From: Dromiciops gliroides
Taxonomy: Eukaryota > Chordata > Mammalia > Microbiotheria > Microbiotheriidae
NCBI RefSeq assembly: GCF_019393635.1
Contig: NC_057867.1
Coordinates: 73,473,492 to 73,537,491 of the forward strand
DNA: 64,000 nucleotides
Reading direction: 5' to 3'
Of the stretch, positions 1 to 8,671 are shown one piece after another. Made by a program: the position numbers and the translations under genes. Under the pieces are notes generated by a model. It had not been told where the DNA came from and made no database searches. It saw only the letters and a program-made list of their open reading frames with translations. Positions within the stretch are counted from its first letter, which is position 1, and each line of letters opens with the position of its first letter.

Positions 1-234
1 ATCTGACTCTTCATGACCCCACTTGGGGTTTTCTTGGCAAAGATACTAGAGTGATTTACCATTTCCTTTTCTAGCTCATTTTACAAATGAAAAAACTGAA
101 GCAAACAGAGTGAAGTGACTTGCCCAAGGTCAAATAGGTAGTGAGTTTCTGAGGCTGCATTTGAACTCAGAAAGATTAGTCTTCCTGACTCCAGGCCTGG
201 CATTCTATTTACTGTACCACCTAGCTGCCTGAAA
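1..234 (-). mobile_element. CORE-SINE (MIR/MAR1 type), cut by window edge
   Basis: The reverse strand reads as a CORE-SINE: a tRNA-like head (complement of ccacctagctgcc near 230), the core around the complement of cttgcccaaggtc, and the tail with ttcttggcaaagatact near 33-49. The same tail occurs at 12.5, 21.2, 56.5 and 63.1 kb. The element continues left of the window. Confidence 0.85.
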
Positions 235-685
235 ATCAGGAATACAGGAATTCAAATGTGACCTCAGATCTGCACTGCCTGTGTGACCCTGGTCCAGTCA
301 CTTAACCTCCATTTGCTTCAGTTACCTTATATGTAAAATGGGGAAAACAATAGCACTGACCTCTCAGAATTGTTGTGAGGATAAAATGAGATGATATTTG
401 TTTTCAACATTTGTTTTTATAAGATTCCTAGTTTCAATTTTTTCTCCCTCCCTCTCCGCTCCCCAAGACAACAAGCAATCTGATATAGGTTATATATGTA
501 CAATCACATTAAACATATTTCTGCATTAGTCATGCTGTGAAAGAAGAATCAGAGCAAAAAGGGAAAACCTCAAAAAAGAAAAACAAAAAAAGTAAAAATA
601 GTATGGTAAATGAGATGACATTTATAAAGTGCTTAGCACAGTGCCTGACACGTAGCAGGGGCTACATAAATAACTATTATTATTA
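235..685 (+). mobile_element. CORE-SINE split by an L1 fragment
   Basis: Plus-strand CORE-SINE with the usual cagtcacttaacctc, gtaaaatggggaaaac and ttgtgaggataaaatgag blocks. It stops at 399 and resumes at 624 with the normal 3' end (tataaagtgcttagcacagt). The gap is an L1 3' fragment bordered by copies of the same 16 bp. Confidence 0.85.
400..607 (-). mobile_element. 5'-truncated L1 3'UTR inserted in the CORE-SINE
   Basis: Reads as the marsupial L1 3'UTR in reverse (ctccctccctctccgctccc, gcaatctgatataggttata, gtaaaaatagtatgg). The target-site duplication lies at 384-399 and 608-623 and differs by one base. The same L1 tail family recurs at 29.2, 30.6 and 43.3 kb. Confidence 0.85.
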
Positions 686-785
686 AGTTAAATGATTTAT
701 GCAAGGTCATCTGAGATAAGATTTCAGCCTATATCCTCTGACTCGAGAGCCAGTGTTCTTTCCATTTTACCATATTGCCTTCCAG
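686..785 (-). mobile_element. MIR-like SINE fragment
   Basis: Old fragment with the minus-strand MIR layout (gcaaggtcatctgagataag then gactcgagagccagtgttct). Too diverged to place in a subfamily. Confidence 0.45.
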
Positions 786-886
786 AGAGCATATTATTCT
801 GATTTCAAATACTGAATTAAACAAGTTGATAAATACTCATTTTGCTTACAGGGTTAGGTATGCTGAATTAGAAATCTCTTTAAATT

Positions 887-1103
887 GAGAGTTCTTAACT
901 TAGGGTCCCAGAACTTTTGTATTGTTTTGGTTTTAATTTTGTGAACTACATTCAATGTAATTTAGTTCCTTTGTATTCTGTATCTTATTTTTTTGCATTT
1001 AAAAAATGTTTGCATTTGAGAAATTATTCTTAGAAGGGGTCCAAAGTCTTCTTACCAGACTGCTAAATGGGTCCACTATCCCAGAAATCTTAAGAACTCC
1101 TCT
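887..1103. mobile_element. Short non-autonomous DNA transposon (MITE)
   Basis: About 215 bp bounded by inverted ends: gagttcttaac at 889-899 and cttaagaactcctc near 1090-1102. No ORF. Relatives appear at 23.9 kb (gaagcctatggcccccttct) and, partly, at 59.25 kb. The superfamily was not determined. Confidence 0.55.
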
Positions 1104-1206
1104 TCTAAATGAATGCAGTGTATATAAGCAAGTCTAGAAATTCTAAGATATTGGTATGTTCCCATCTCAATATATTTAAGTCTAACTCTAACCCAAACCA
1201 TAATAT

Positions 1207-1353
1207 ATTTTTTTTCTGGGTCAGTGAGGGTTAAGTAACTTGCCTAGGGTCACACAGCTAGTAAGTAAGTGTCGAGTGTCTGAGGCTGGATTTGAACTCA
1301 GGTCCTCCTGAATCCAGGGCTGGTGCTTTATCCACTTTGTCACCTAGCTGCCT
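1207..1353 (-). mobile_element. tRNA-derived marsupial SINE
   Basis: Poly-T at the left end, then the reverse of the standard SINE (gggttaagtaacttgcctag, cacacagctagtaag, ctgaatccagggctggtgct, cacctagctgcc). A perfect 15-bp target-site duplication (cccaaaccataatat) lies at 1192-1206 and 1354-1368. Confidence 0.95.
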
Positions 1354-1369
1354 CCCAAACCATAATATT

Positions 1370-2165
1370 ATAACACACAATAAAGGTTTACCTTCACTAG
1401 GAAATTGAGAGGGATTTCAAAAATCTTAAAATTAAGTCATTGTTTGAACCTGAATTGTAATAGTTGGAAAAGTCCAGAGACATTGAAAATGTAACCCAAT
1501 CTACCTTACTCTTGCTTTCTTAAGCATCCCTTTACAGTTTGATAAACATAGGCGTAGAATATATCAACACAGCTTCCATTTTCCTTATCTGATTAGTGCC
1601 TGTAGCTATAAGGTTTCTCTGAAAAGTATTTCATGCACGTATTAAATTGGGTTGGGGACTTAGAATTAAGGATGGAGGAACAATATTAAGATGTCACATA
1701 GCCCATTTTCTGCTTGGGGCATAACTCATTTAAACCATCCCATAGAAATAAAAGACTTCGGAGAGGAGACCTTTCCAGCCGGCCCTGTTAATCTAATAAT
1801 CTATACTATCCCGAAATCCCTCCCACTACCATGGAATGTGGTGGGACAGGCTTTGGTTTTCACTACTTTTCTTTGACTCTATTCCAGGGGACATCAGAGA
1901 TCCTCAGTCACTGAGCCATTGAGATAATAGAATTGTTATTGGTATTTTCAGGTGAAGACCCAGTTGGTCTCCCTCTTTAATTGAATTAGAAGAACATGGA
2001 TGTAGAGAACTGTGTTTTTCTGTTTGTGTCCCCTTGGTACGCTATCCATTCAAGGGAGCTCAATACGTGCTGGCTTTATGCTCTATCGTCACTTAGCTAC
2101 TATGCTTTACCTCATGTCATGTCATTTTGACATGTGTCATTTATGAACTAAATTCAGATTAAGTC
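1370..2165. other. Unassigned sequence
   Basis: No gene, SINE or LINE recognised. One 61-codon ORF (1691-1876) has no recognisable motif. A small inverted repeat (catgtcattttgacatg, 7-bp arms) occurs near 2120-2136. Confidence 0.5.
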
Positions 2166-2169
2166 GCAG

Positions 2170-3810
2170 AATTGCATCATTTGATCATTGAAAGGAACAT
2201 TAGCAGCCATCTAGCCCAAGCCACACATGAAAGGAATTCCTAGTGTATCATAACCAATACATGGTTTTCCTTCCTCTGCTTGAAGACCTCCAAAGACTGA
2301 GAACTCACTACCTCTCTAGGCAGCCCATTCAATTTTTGGACAGCTCTAATTATTAGGAACTTATTCCTGACATCGAGCCTAAATTTGCCTTTTCGCAATT
2401 TCCCCCCACTGCTTCTGGTGCTGCCTTCTGGGGCTGATTAGAATGAGGCTAATCTGTCACCCGCGTGGCAGTCTTTTATGTATTTGACAACAGTTTTCAT
2501 GACGTCTCTTCTTTTCCGGGCTGAACATGTCCAGTTTCTTCAACTTATCTTCATATGTCATGGACTTGAGACCCTGTACCATCTTGGTCATGTTCCTCTG
2601 GACCAGTGCATCATATAAGGGTCCTGAAACTGTGCTGCCCAGAGCTGAACACAATACTACAAATGAGCCCTGACAAGAACAGAGCACAGTTGGACTGTCA
2701 CCTCCCAATTTCCAGAAGCTATGCCTTTGATAATGCAGCCTAAGATCAAATTAGCTTCTCTGGCTCCCACATACCACTGCTGATTCCTTTTGAGTCTGTA
2801 GTCCACAAAATCCCCAGATGTTTTTCAGAAGTGCTATCCATGCCTCCCCCATCTTACACTTAGTATATTGATTTTATTGTACTAAGTGCAGACTTTACGT
2901 ATATCTCTATTGAACTTCAGCTTATTAGATTCAGCCCAAAGCAGTAGCAACAGCTTTGAATCCTGACTCTCTCAACCACTGAATTAGCTAGCCCTGCCAG
3001 CTTTGAATGAGACTTGGCTGAAAATTTTACCAGCTTTGCCTTTATGCAAATCATTGATAAAAATATTAAAGATCCCGGGGCCAAGGACAGATCCCTGAAG
3101 TATCTTCACTGGAGACCTCCTACAAATATTGACATCGAAGCATTAACTACACTTTGCATCCGGCTATCTGAGCAGTTTCAAATCTGTCTGATTATATTAT
3201 TGTCTAATCCATATGTACCCATTTTCTGCAAAAGAATAGTAGGAAATATTTTATCAAAAAGTTTGCTATAATCTAGGTAAGCTGAATCCACAGCATTCCC
3301 TTCACATACAAATTTAGCAATCCTGTTAAAAGAAGGAAATGCAGGTGGTCTGAGCTGACCTGTTCTTGCTGAAGCCATCCTGGCTCATTGTAATCACTAT
3401 TTCCCTTTCTAGATGTTTGTCAATCAGCTCTTTAGTGATCTCTTCTAGTATTTCTCCAGGAATCATAGTAAAACTTATTGATCTATAGTGTGCAGATTTG
3501 GTTGTCTTTTCCTTTTTTGAAAAAATGAGATTAAACTTGCCCTTCTCTAACCTTGCGCTTCTCCCATTTTCCATAATCCTTCAGATATCACTGGCTGGGG
3601 CTCAGCCCTCCTTTCTGCCAGTTCTTTCAGGACTCCAGGGTGTAGTTCATTTGTGCCTGTTGATTCAAACTCATCAATGGCAACAGGATGTTCACTTATT
3701 AGCTCCTGATTTATCTCAAATATAGTCATTCGGGTTGTTCCTGGTTCCAGGAAACAGGTGAATCCTCTCTTGATTGAGAAGATATGTGTACATTTTAATT
3801 CAACAAGCAC
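2170..3810 (-). mobile_element. CR1/L3-type LINE, 3' part of RT plus 3'UTR
   Basis: On the minus strand, 3050-3800 encodes the broken reverse transcriptase of a CR1/L3 LINE. Recognisable pieces are a YLDYSKLFDK-like block (the family's YLDFSKAFD, 3178-3378) and a DGFSKNRS-like block (usual HGF.KGRS, 3326-3574). The reading is spread over three frames with stops. The 3'UTR follows to about 2170 and contains the family phrases met on the plus strand at 45.6 kb. The 5' part is missing. Inactive and old. Confidence 0.8.
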
Positions 3811-3814
3811 TTAC

Positions 3815-4150
3815 TGAATATGTCATTTTGTTATACACTTTGTTATATTTGGGAGTTTGGAATTGATTAAACATTGTTTTATGTAAACCAAAGTACAAAC
3901 CAAATGAATTCTGTGCTAAGTGCAGGTTGCTGCTTTTAGCTCCAGCTGATAAAAAAAAAAAGAATTATGCTGCAATAGAGACAGAAAATGTTCCAGGTGC
4001 AAAGAATTTAGCCAATACCAAAAACCACAAAGTGACTCTTTAAATTTCATGCAACATTTCACTTTAATAACAATATTTTGCACAATATCTGCACATCACA
4101 TAGGTTTCCATTGAAGAGACATAAATACAATAAGTAGTGGATAACTGATA
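3815..4150. other. Unassigned AT-rich sequence
   Basis: No ORF or repeat family recognised. Contains one A11 run near 3952. Confidence 0.5.
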
Positions 4151-4154
4151 CAAT

Positions 4155-4345
4155 CTTGCAGTGGAATCATGTTGTATTTGGAGTCACACTGGATTTGTAT
4201 TTGAGCCCAGGCTCTGCCACCTCCTATCTGTATGACCTTGAGCAAGTCTCCTCTCATGGTCTGTTTCTACATCTGTCAAATGAGTCATTGGGACTAGATG
4301 ACCTTTCAAGTCCCCTCCTGCCTCTCATAATCCTAAAGTCTTGCT
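4155..4345 (+). mobile_element. MIR-type SINE
   Basis: Plus-strand MIR layout: tttggagtcacactggattt, gctctgccacctcctatctg, gaccttgagcaagtctcc and gggactagatgacctttcaa, in family order. Confidence 0.75.
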
Positions 4346-4539
4346 AATTGGAGTAGTTTGGGGGCTAGGTAAAGTCAAGATACCACCAAAACATCCCTTT
4401 TTCTTTAAAATTAATTTCAAAGAAGCCTATCTTGTAACCAGTGAACAAATGCACCTAGCTGTAGTTATTAATCTAACATTAGTATTGGATCCATCAACGT
4501 GTTAAATGTCATTGCCATTATGTTTTACTGGATGTTTAT

Positions 4540-4775
4540 CCAATTTGGTAGCATAGTGGATAGAGTGCTAAACTTGGAGTCAGGAAAACCTGATTTCAAA
4601 TCCAATTGCTGACTCTTCCTAGCTCTGTAATTCCAGGTAAGTCCTTTAGTCGTTCTCTGTTTGTTCTTTGCAAAATGGAGATTATGATAGCACCGACTTT
4701 CCAGGGTTGTTGTGAGGGTCAAAATATATGATATATAAAGCACTTTGCAAACCTTAAAGCAATATAGCTATCATT
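4540..4775 (+). mobile_element. CORE-SINE (MAR1 type)
   Basis: Near full length: gtagcatagtggatagagtg head, cttggagtcaggaaaacctg, core with ttgttgtgagggtca, and the 3' end aaagcactttgcaaacctta. Confidence 0.85.
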
Positions 4776-4779
4776 AATT

Positions 4780-5025
4780 AATATGGTGAGCACCAGACCT
4801 GGAGTCACGAAGTCCTAAATTCAAATCTGGCCTCAGACACTTCCTATCTGTGACTTCCAGCTAGTCACTTCACCTCTGCCTACCTCAATTTTCTCATCAG
4901 TAAAAGGGGGCAATAACAATAGCACCTATTTCCCAAGCTGCTCGTGAGGATCAAATGAGATAACATTTACAAAGCACTTTGCAAACATTCAACATCTATA
5001 CAAACACCAGCTAATAACATTAGTA
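4780..5025 (+). mobile_element. CORE-SINE (MAR1 type), second copy
   Basis: Directly follows the previous copy. Standard order from acctggagtcacgaagtcct through gaggatcaaatgagataaca to acaaagcactttgcaaac. It ends about 80 bp from the 3' end of the RNF170-like gene on the other strand. Confidence 0.85.
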
Positions 5026-5105
5026 TTGTGAACCTTTTAAATGATATTCAAGTGGTTCTTTCTAAGGACACATATGACAACAACAAACAACCTCCTCCTC
5101 CAACC

Positions 5106-5111
5106 TTTATT
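5106..5111 (-). terminator. Poly(A) signal abutting the RNF170-like stop codon
   Basis: The minus strand reads TGA at 5114-5112 and then AATAAA at 5111-5106 with no base between. About 15-30 nt downstream on that strand is a GT-rich run (ttgtttgttgttgt, about 5076-5092), as expected of a downstream element. The predicted 3'UTR would be only some 20-30 nt. Confidence 0.6.
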
Positions 5112-5882
5112 TCATCTGTTCAACCTTTGTGTTATTACCTCCCTATACATGATAGAGATGTAAATAAGCAAGAGAAAGATGACAAAGAAATCGTCCAGAA
5201 ACCCCAGAATCCCAAACAAGCCTTCGGGAACCAAATCCAAAGGTGATATCAGGTAGAAAAAGGCTCCCACTAAACACAGGACAATCCTGATGCGAAACAT
5301 CCAGAAAAGTCCGCCCACCGAAAACAGTTCCCGGAATGCATGCCTTAGCAGAGTGGGGAGATCCAAAAGTCTGTCCATAACAGACCGGGGCTGTCCCGAG
5401 AACCGTCGGTTGTAGTCATGAATATCTTGATGTAAACGCCGGGCATCGACAGAATGGACATCTTCAGCAAACACAGGAAATAGCAAAGTCACAGTTTGTC
5501 GACAGATGGGACAACTGACCATCCCGAGCCACGAACCATAACGCCAGTAAGCAATAAGGCAGTTGCCGCAGAAGAGGTGGCCACAGTTGGTTTCGATGGG
5601 AAGAGAGGCATGATGTAAACAGATGGGGCAGGACAGGTCCGTGTAGAACTGAGGTCGAGGGGCCGGAGGATCTTGCTCCCTGTGGAGTTGTTCTCTCAGC
5701 ACCCTGACTAGCTCCCGGTTGTTGGGGTGGATGTGCTGCTGGGCATTTCTTAGAAGGGCATAACCCACGACAGCCAGGAAAGCAAAACCAAGCAGTACGG
5801 CCACGAGCACCTGGTCACTGACTCCTTCGATGAGAGAGTCCTCGGTTTGCAAACCGTGCGCCTTAGGGGGCTGCTTGGCCAT
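5112..5882 (-). CDS. RNF170: RNF170-like intronless RING E3 ligase (retrogene)
   Basis: A 256-aa ORF recognised as RNF170, an ER-membrane RING E3 ligase. The known family protein works with erlins to ubiquitinate IP3 receptors for ERAD, and the human form is 258 aa. Seen here: a membrane segment at about residues 25-44, a complete C3HC4 RING (C85, C88, C100, H102, C105, C108, C124, C127), and a hydrophobic DUF1232-type C-terminal region with two membrane segments at about 198-217 and 222-246. The arginine matching human R199, mutated in sensory ataxia, is kept (R197). Start chosen at the ATG at 5882: its context is gcagccATGG and it aligns with the family start. An upstream GTG at 5909 would add nine residues and is not credible. 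The parental gene has several introns and this copy has none, so it is a retrocopy. The sequence differs from human RNF170 at many positions, mostly near the N-terminus, yet has no stop or frameshift, which suggests selection. No flanking A-tract or target-site duplication remains, so the insertion is old. It reads out of a CpG island. Whether it is expressed is unknown. Confidence 0.9.
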   Translation of the reverse strand: MAKQPPKAHGLQTEDSLIEGVSDQVLVAVLLGFAFLAVVGYALLRNAQQHIHPNNRELVRVLREQLHREQDPPAPRPQFYTDLSCPICLHHASLPIETNCGHLFCGNCLIAYWRYGSWLGMVSCPICRQTVTLLFPVFAEDVHSVDARRLHQDIHDYNRRFSGQPRSVMDRLLDLPTLLRHAFRELFSVGGLFWMFRIRIVLCLVGAFFYLISPLDLVPEGLFGILGFLDDFFVIFLLLIYISIMYREVITQRLNR

Positions 5883-5902
5883 GGCTGCTTTGGCCCCGCG
5901 GA

Positions 5903-5916
5903 GGGCCACGTGGCCC
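5903..5916. promoter_or_regulatory. 14-bp palindromic E-box
   Basis: GGGCCACGTGGCCC is a perfect palindrome centred on CACGTG, the class bound by USF, MYC/MAX and TFE-type factors. It lies 21-34 bp upstream of the ATG, in the 5'UTR or core promoter. Confidence 0.55.
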
Positions 5917-6052
5917 GCACCTGGGCCCTAGGTTGAGACTTCTGAGGGTCGCTGTCCAAGGTTCCCAACCTTGGAGCGGCAGCCGGGGGTCTCGGCTTAC
6001 TTTTGGTCACTGCTGTCCGGGCCCAGCGGGGGTCGCTGTGGCCCGGCTTCGG

Positions 6053-6057
6053 CCAAT
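6053..6057 (+). promoter_or_regulatory. CCAAT box
   Basis: The sequence is cggCCAATagc, a good NF-Y core, about 170 bp upstream of the RNF170-like ATG. NF-Y works in either orientation. Confidence 0.45.
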
Positions 6058-6132
6058 AGCTACCGCGGCTTCTTCGGAGCGCGGACGGAAGGCAGGAGCG
6101 CGAGGCGGCTTAGGCTAAGTGGCTGCTGCTGT

Positions 6133-6226
6133 GGCGGCGGCGGCGGCGGCGGCGGCGGAGGAGCCCCGGCTTGTGGCTGCAGCGCTCGCTGCAGAGCCAG
6201 TTGCTGCTGTGGCGGCGGCGGCGGCG
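6133..6226. repeat. Two GGC/GCC trinucleotide tracts
   Basis: (GGC)8 at 6133-6156 and (GGC)5 at about 6211-6225, each preceded by gctgctgtggcggcgg, so the block looks like a ~78-bp tandem duplication. On the gene's strand it would be a GCC repeat in the 5' leader or promoter. Confidence 0.8.
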
Positions 6227-6293
6227 AGGACTCTGGGCAGTCCGCGCGGACGTAGGCACGCACGCACAAAGGGCTTCATTGTCCGCGACCTCC

Positions 6294-6308
6294 GGTTGCT
6301 AGGCAACC
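6294..6308. promoter_or_regulatory. RFX-type X-box
   Basis: GGTTGCTAGGCAACC has 6-bp inverted arms (GGTTGC/GCAACC) around TAG and fits the RFX half-site pair GTNRC(C)...RGYAAC. About 410 bp upstream of the ATG, inside the CpG island. RFX factors control ciliary and spermatid genes in vertebrates. That this site is used is inference. Confidence 0.5.
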
Positions 6309-6409
6309 GCCGCTTGCGCGCTCCCTCACTCACTCTCACTCTCTAGCTCTCTCTCTTCCCCCCGCCCCACAGCCCCATCTCTCTCATTCTCTTTCACCCC
6401 TCCCCGCCC

Positions 6410-6435
6410 CGGAGCGGGGCGGGGCGGGGCGGGGG
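6410..6435 (+). promoter_or_regulatory. GC-box cluster
   Basis: Four overlapping ggggcgg units in tandem, typical SP/KLF sites, at the edge of the CpG island. Confidence 0.6.
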
Positions 6436-6491
6436 TGTGTACAGAAGATGCCCGGCACCTGCTGCTGAGGCTTACAGTAGTTAGACTGGGG

Positions 6492-6528
<37 letters not shown>
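6492..6528. repeat. (TG)n microsatellite
   Basis: About 18 uninterrupted TG units just outside the CpG island. Confidence 0.95.
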
Positions 6529-6529
<1 letters not shown>

Positions 6530-6689
6530 GGAAGAGGGGGGAAAGCAAGGGGGATGAGTGTGTGTGAGTGTATGGGGAAGGGGGCTGTATATGGGGAGAG
6601 AGGTGACGGTGCGTGTGTGCTTGTATGTGAGGGGAGGGACGGTGTATTGGGGAGTGGGGGAGTGTGTGCGCTGTATGTCGGTGATTTGG

Positions 6690-6956
6690 AGAGTGAGCTC
6701 CCTCTTCTCTCCTCTTCCTTAACTCCTATCGTTCAAGTGCGTTCTGCCACTCCTCCTTCACCCTTGTTTCACATGTTGAAGTGACCTTAGTCTTTACCAA
6801 GGCTCACCCGTCTACCTGTTCAAATAACTTCTTTATATCCCACCTCCTCCAACACATTGCCTTCTCTGTCATTCCCACTCTCATTTATTTTTAATCTCTC
6901 CCTGTCTGTGGGCTCATTTGCACATGCAGATACCTACAGCACACAGAGACATACAG

Positions 6957-6987
<31 letters not shown>

Positions 6988-8670
6988 TTTTTACTCATAT
7001 ACATTCCTTATACCTCACACACACCCTACAACAGACAAACATACAGCACACACACATACATATGCACACTCACCCCCTTTTCACACACCCCCTCATACAC
7101 ATATACAGCACACACATACCCACTGATCCCTTCCCATTGCCTACAAAAAGCCCATGTCTCCCTTATCCAGAAAAAAACCAAAACCCTCAATTTATCCTTC
7201 TATGCCACCTATCAATAATCCTATATCACTTCTTCCCTTAAGGACTATACTCCTCAAAAAGGTGTCTACAATAGTGCTTCCACTTTCCTCTCATTCTCTT
7301 AACTCCTTACCATCTGGTTCCCACCTTATCATTCCACTAAAGATGCCCTTTCCAAAGTTACTAATGATCTCAGGGCTTTTCTCAGTTCTCATTCTCCTCG
7401 ACCTCTTTGCAGCCTTTGATGTTGTTGATCACTCTCTCCTCCTGAATACTCTCCTCTCTAGGTTTTAGGGACACCATTCTCTCCTGGTTCTCCGCCTCAA
7501 AATCGAATGGTTCTTTCTCAGTCTCCTTTGCTGGATCTTCATCCAGATCACACCCTCTAACAGTAGGTGTCCCTCAGGGCTTTGTCCTATGTCCTCTTCT
7601 TCCTCTATACTACTTCCTTTCATCAGCTCCCTTGGATTTAATTGCTGTGTCTATACTGATGATTATCAAATCTACTTATTGTGTCCCAACCTCTCTGCTG
7701 ACCTCCAATCTCCCATATCCGCCTGCCCTTCAGATATCTCAATGGATGTCCAGTACAAATCTTAAATGTGACATATCCAAAATTGAACTCATTATCTTTG
7801 CCCCTAAACCCTCCCTGACTCCTACCTCCCCTGTTACTGTAGAGGACATCACCATCCTCCCTGTCCCTCAGGCTAACAACCTAGGGATCATCCTGGATTC
7901 CTCACTATTTCTCCCGCCTCGACCTCACATCCAAGCTATTGCCAAGGCTTATCAATTTTACATTTGCAACATCTCTCAGATATGTTCCCCTCTCTCCTTT
8001 GACTTTGCCCCCACTCTGGTGTAGGCTCTCATCACCTCATGTCTTGATACTGCAATAGCTGCTGCTGGGTCTGCCTGCCTCAAGTCTCTCCCCACTGCAA
8101 TCCATTCTTCATTCAACTACCAAAATTATTTTCCTAAAGTGCAGATCTGATCATTTCACACACCTCCCGCCCCCCAGCTCAAACTCCAGTGGCTTCCTAT
8201 TGACTCCAGGAGCAAATAGAAAATCCTCTGGTCTTCAAAGCCCTTCCTAAAGTAGCCCCCTACTACCTTTCCTGTCTTTACACCTTATTCCCCAACATGT
8301 ACTCTTCAGTCTTGTGACACTGGCCTCCTGGCTGTTGCATGATCAGGACACACCATCTCTCTGCCCTGGGTATTTTCTCTGGCTGTCCTCCATGCCTCTT
8401 CCTCCTCATCTCCACATATTGGTTTCCCTGACTTCCTTTAAATCCCATATTTCCCCAACCCCTCTAAATTCCAGTACCTTCCCTCTGTCCTATTTATTTT
8501 GCACCTAACTTGCATTTCATATCTGTTTACATGTTGTCTCCCCCATTAGATTGTAAGCTTTTGGAGGGCAGGGATTGTCTTTTGCTTTTCTTCATCTCCC
8601 AAGGACTTAACACAGTGCCTGTTACATAGAAGGCACTTAATAAATGTTTATTAATTGATTAATTGATTCG
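6690..8670 (+). mobile_element. LINE-2, RT region to 3' end
   Basis: Plus-strand L2 of about 2 kb. The frame at 7154-7468 has LLDLFAAFDVVDHSLLL, the RT motif of L2/CR1-type LINEs. Near 7566 a GVPQG motif follows, and near 7650 a YTDDYQI box (usual YADD), with frame changes and stops between. The 3' end has the L2 hallmarks attagattgtaagcttttgg, gagggcagggattgtc, cacagtgcctgttacataga and cttaataaatgtttatt. A CA/TA microsatellite has grown inside it at 6925-7120. Inactive. Confidence 0.85.
6925..7120. repeat. CA/TA-rich microsatellite within the L2
   Basis: Impure (CA)n with CG and TA steps (acacgcgcgcacacac near 6960). L2 text is readable on both sides, so the tract expanded inside the element. 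Confidence 0.85.
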
Positions 8671-8671
8671 T

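Larger units (their letters stand above)
5870..6440. promoter_or_regulatory. CpG-island promoter of the RNF170-like gene, possibly bidirectional
   Basis: About 570 bp of GC-rich, CpG-dense sequence in an otherwise AT-rich, CpG-poor window. It covers the start codon and the region upstream of the minus-strand gene. It holds a CCAAT box, GC boxes, GGC repeats, an E-box and an X-box, with no TATA box. Dispersed initiation is expected. The plus-strand ORFs here are low-complexity readings of GGC repeats and are not taken as genes. Confidence 0.8.

Noticed and set aside
5883..5909. Longer RNF170-like protein starting at 5909
   Set aside because: The first codon there is GTG. The ATG at 5882 has an ideal context and aligns with the family start.
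5933..6346. Plus- and minus-strand ORFs in the CpG island
   Set aside because: They are low-complexity readings of GGC/CTG repeats in several frames at once.
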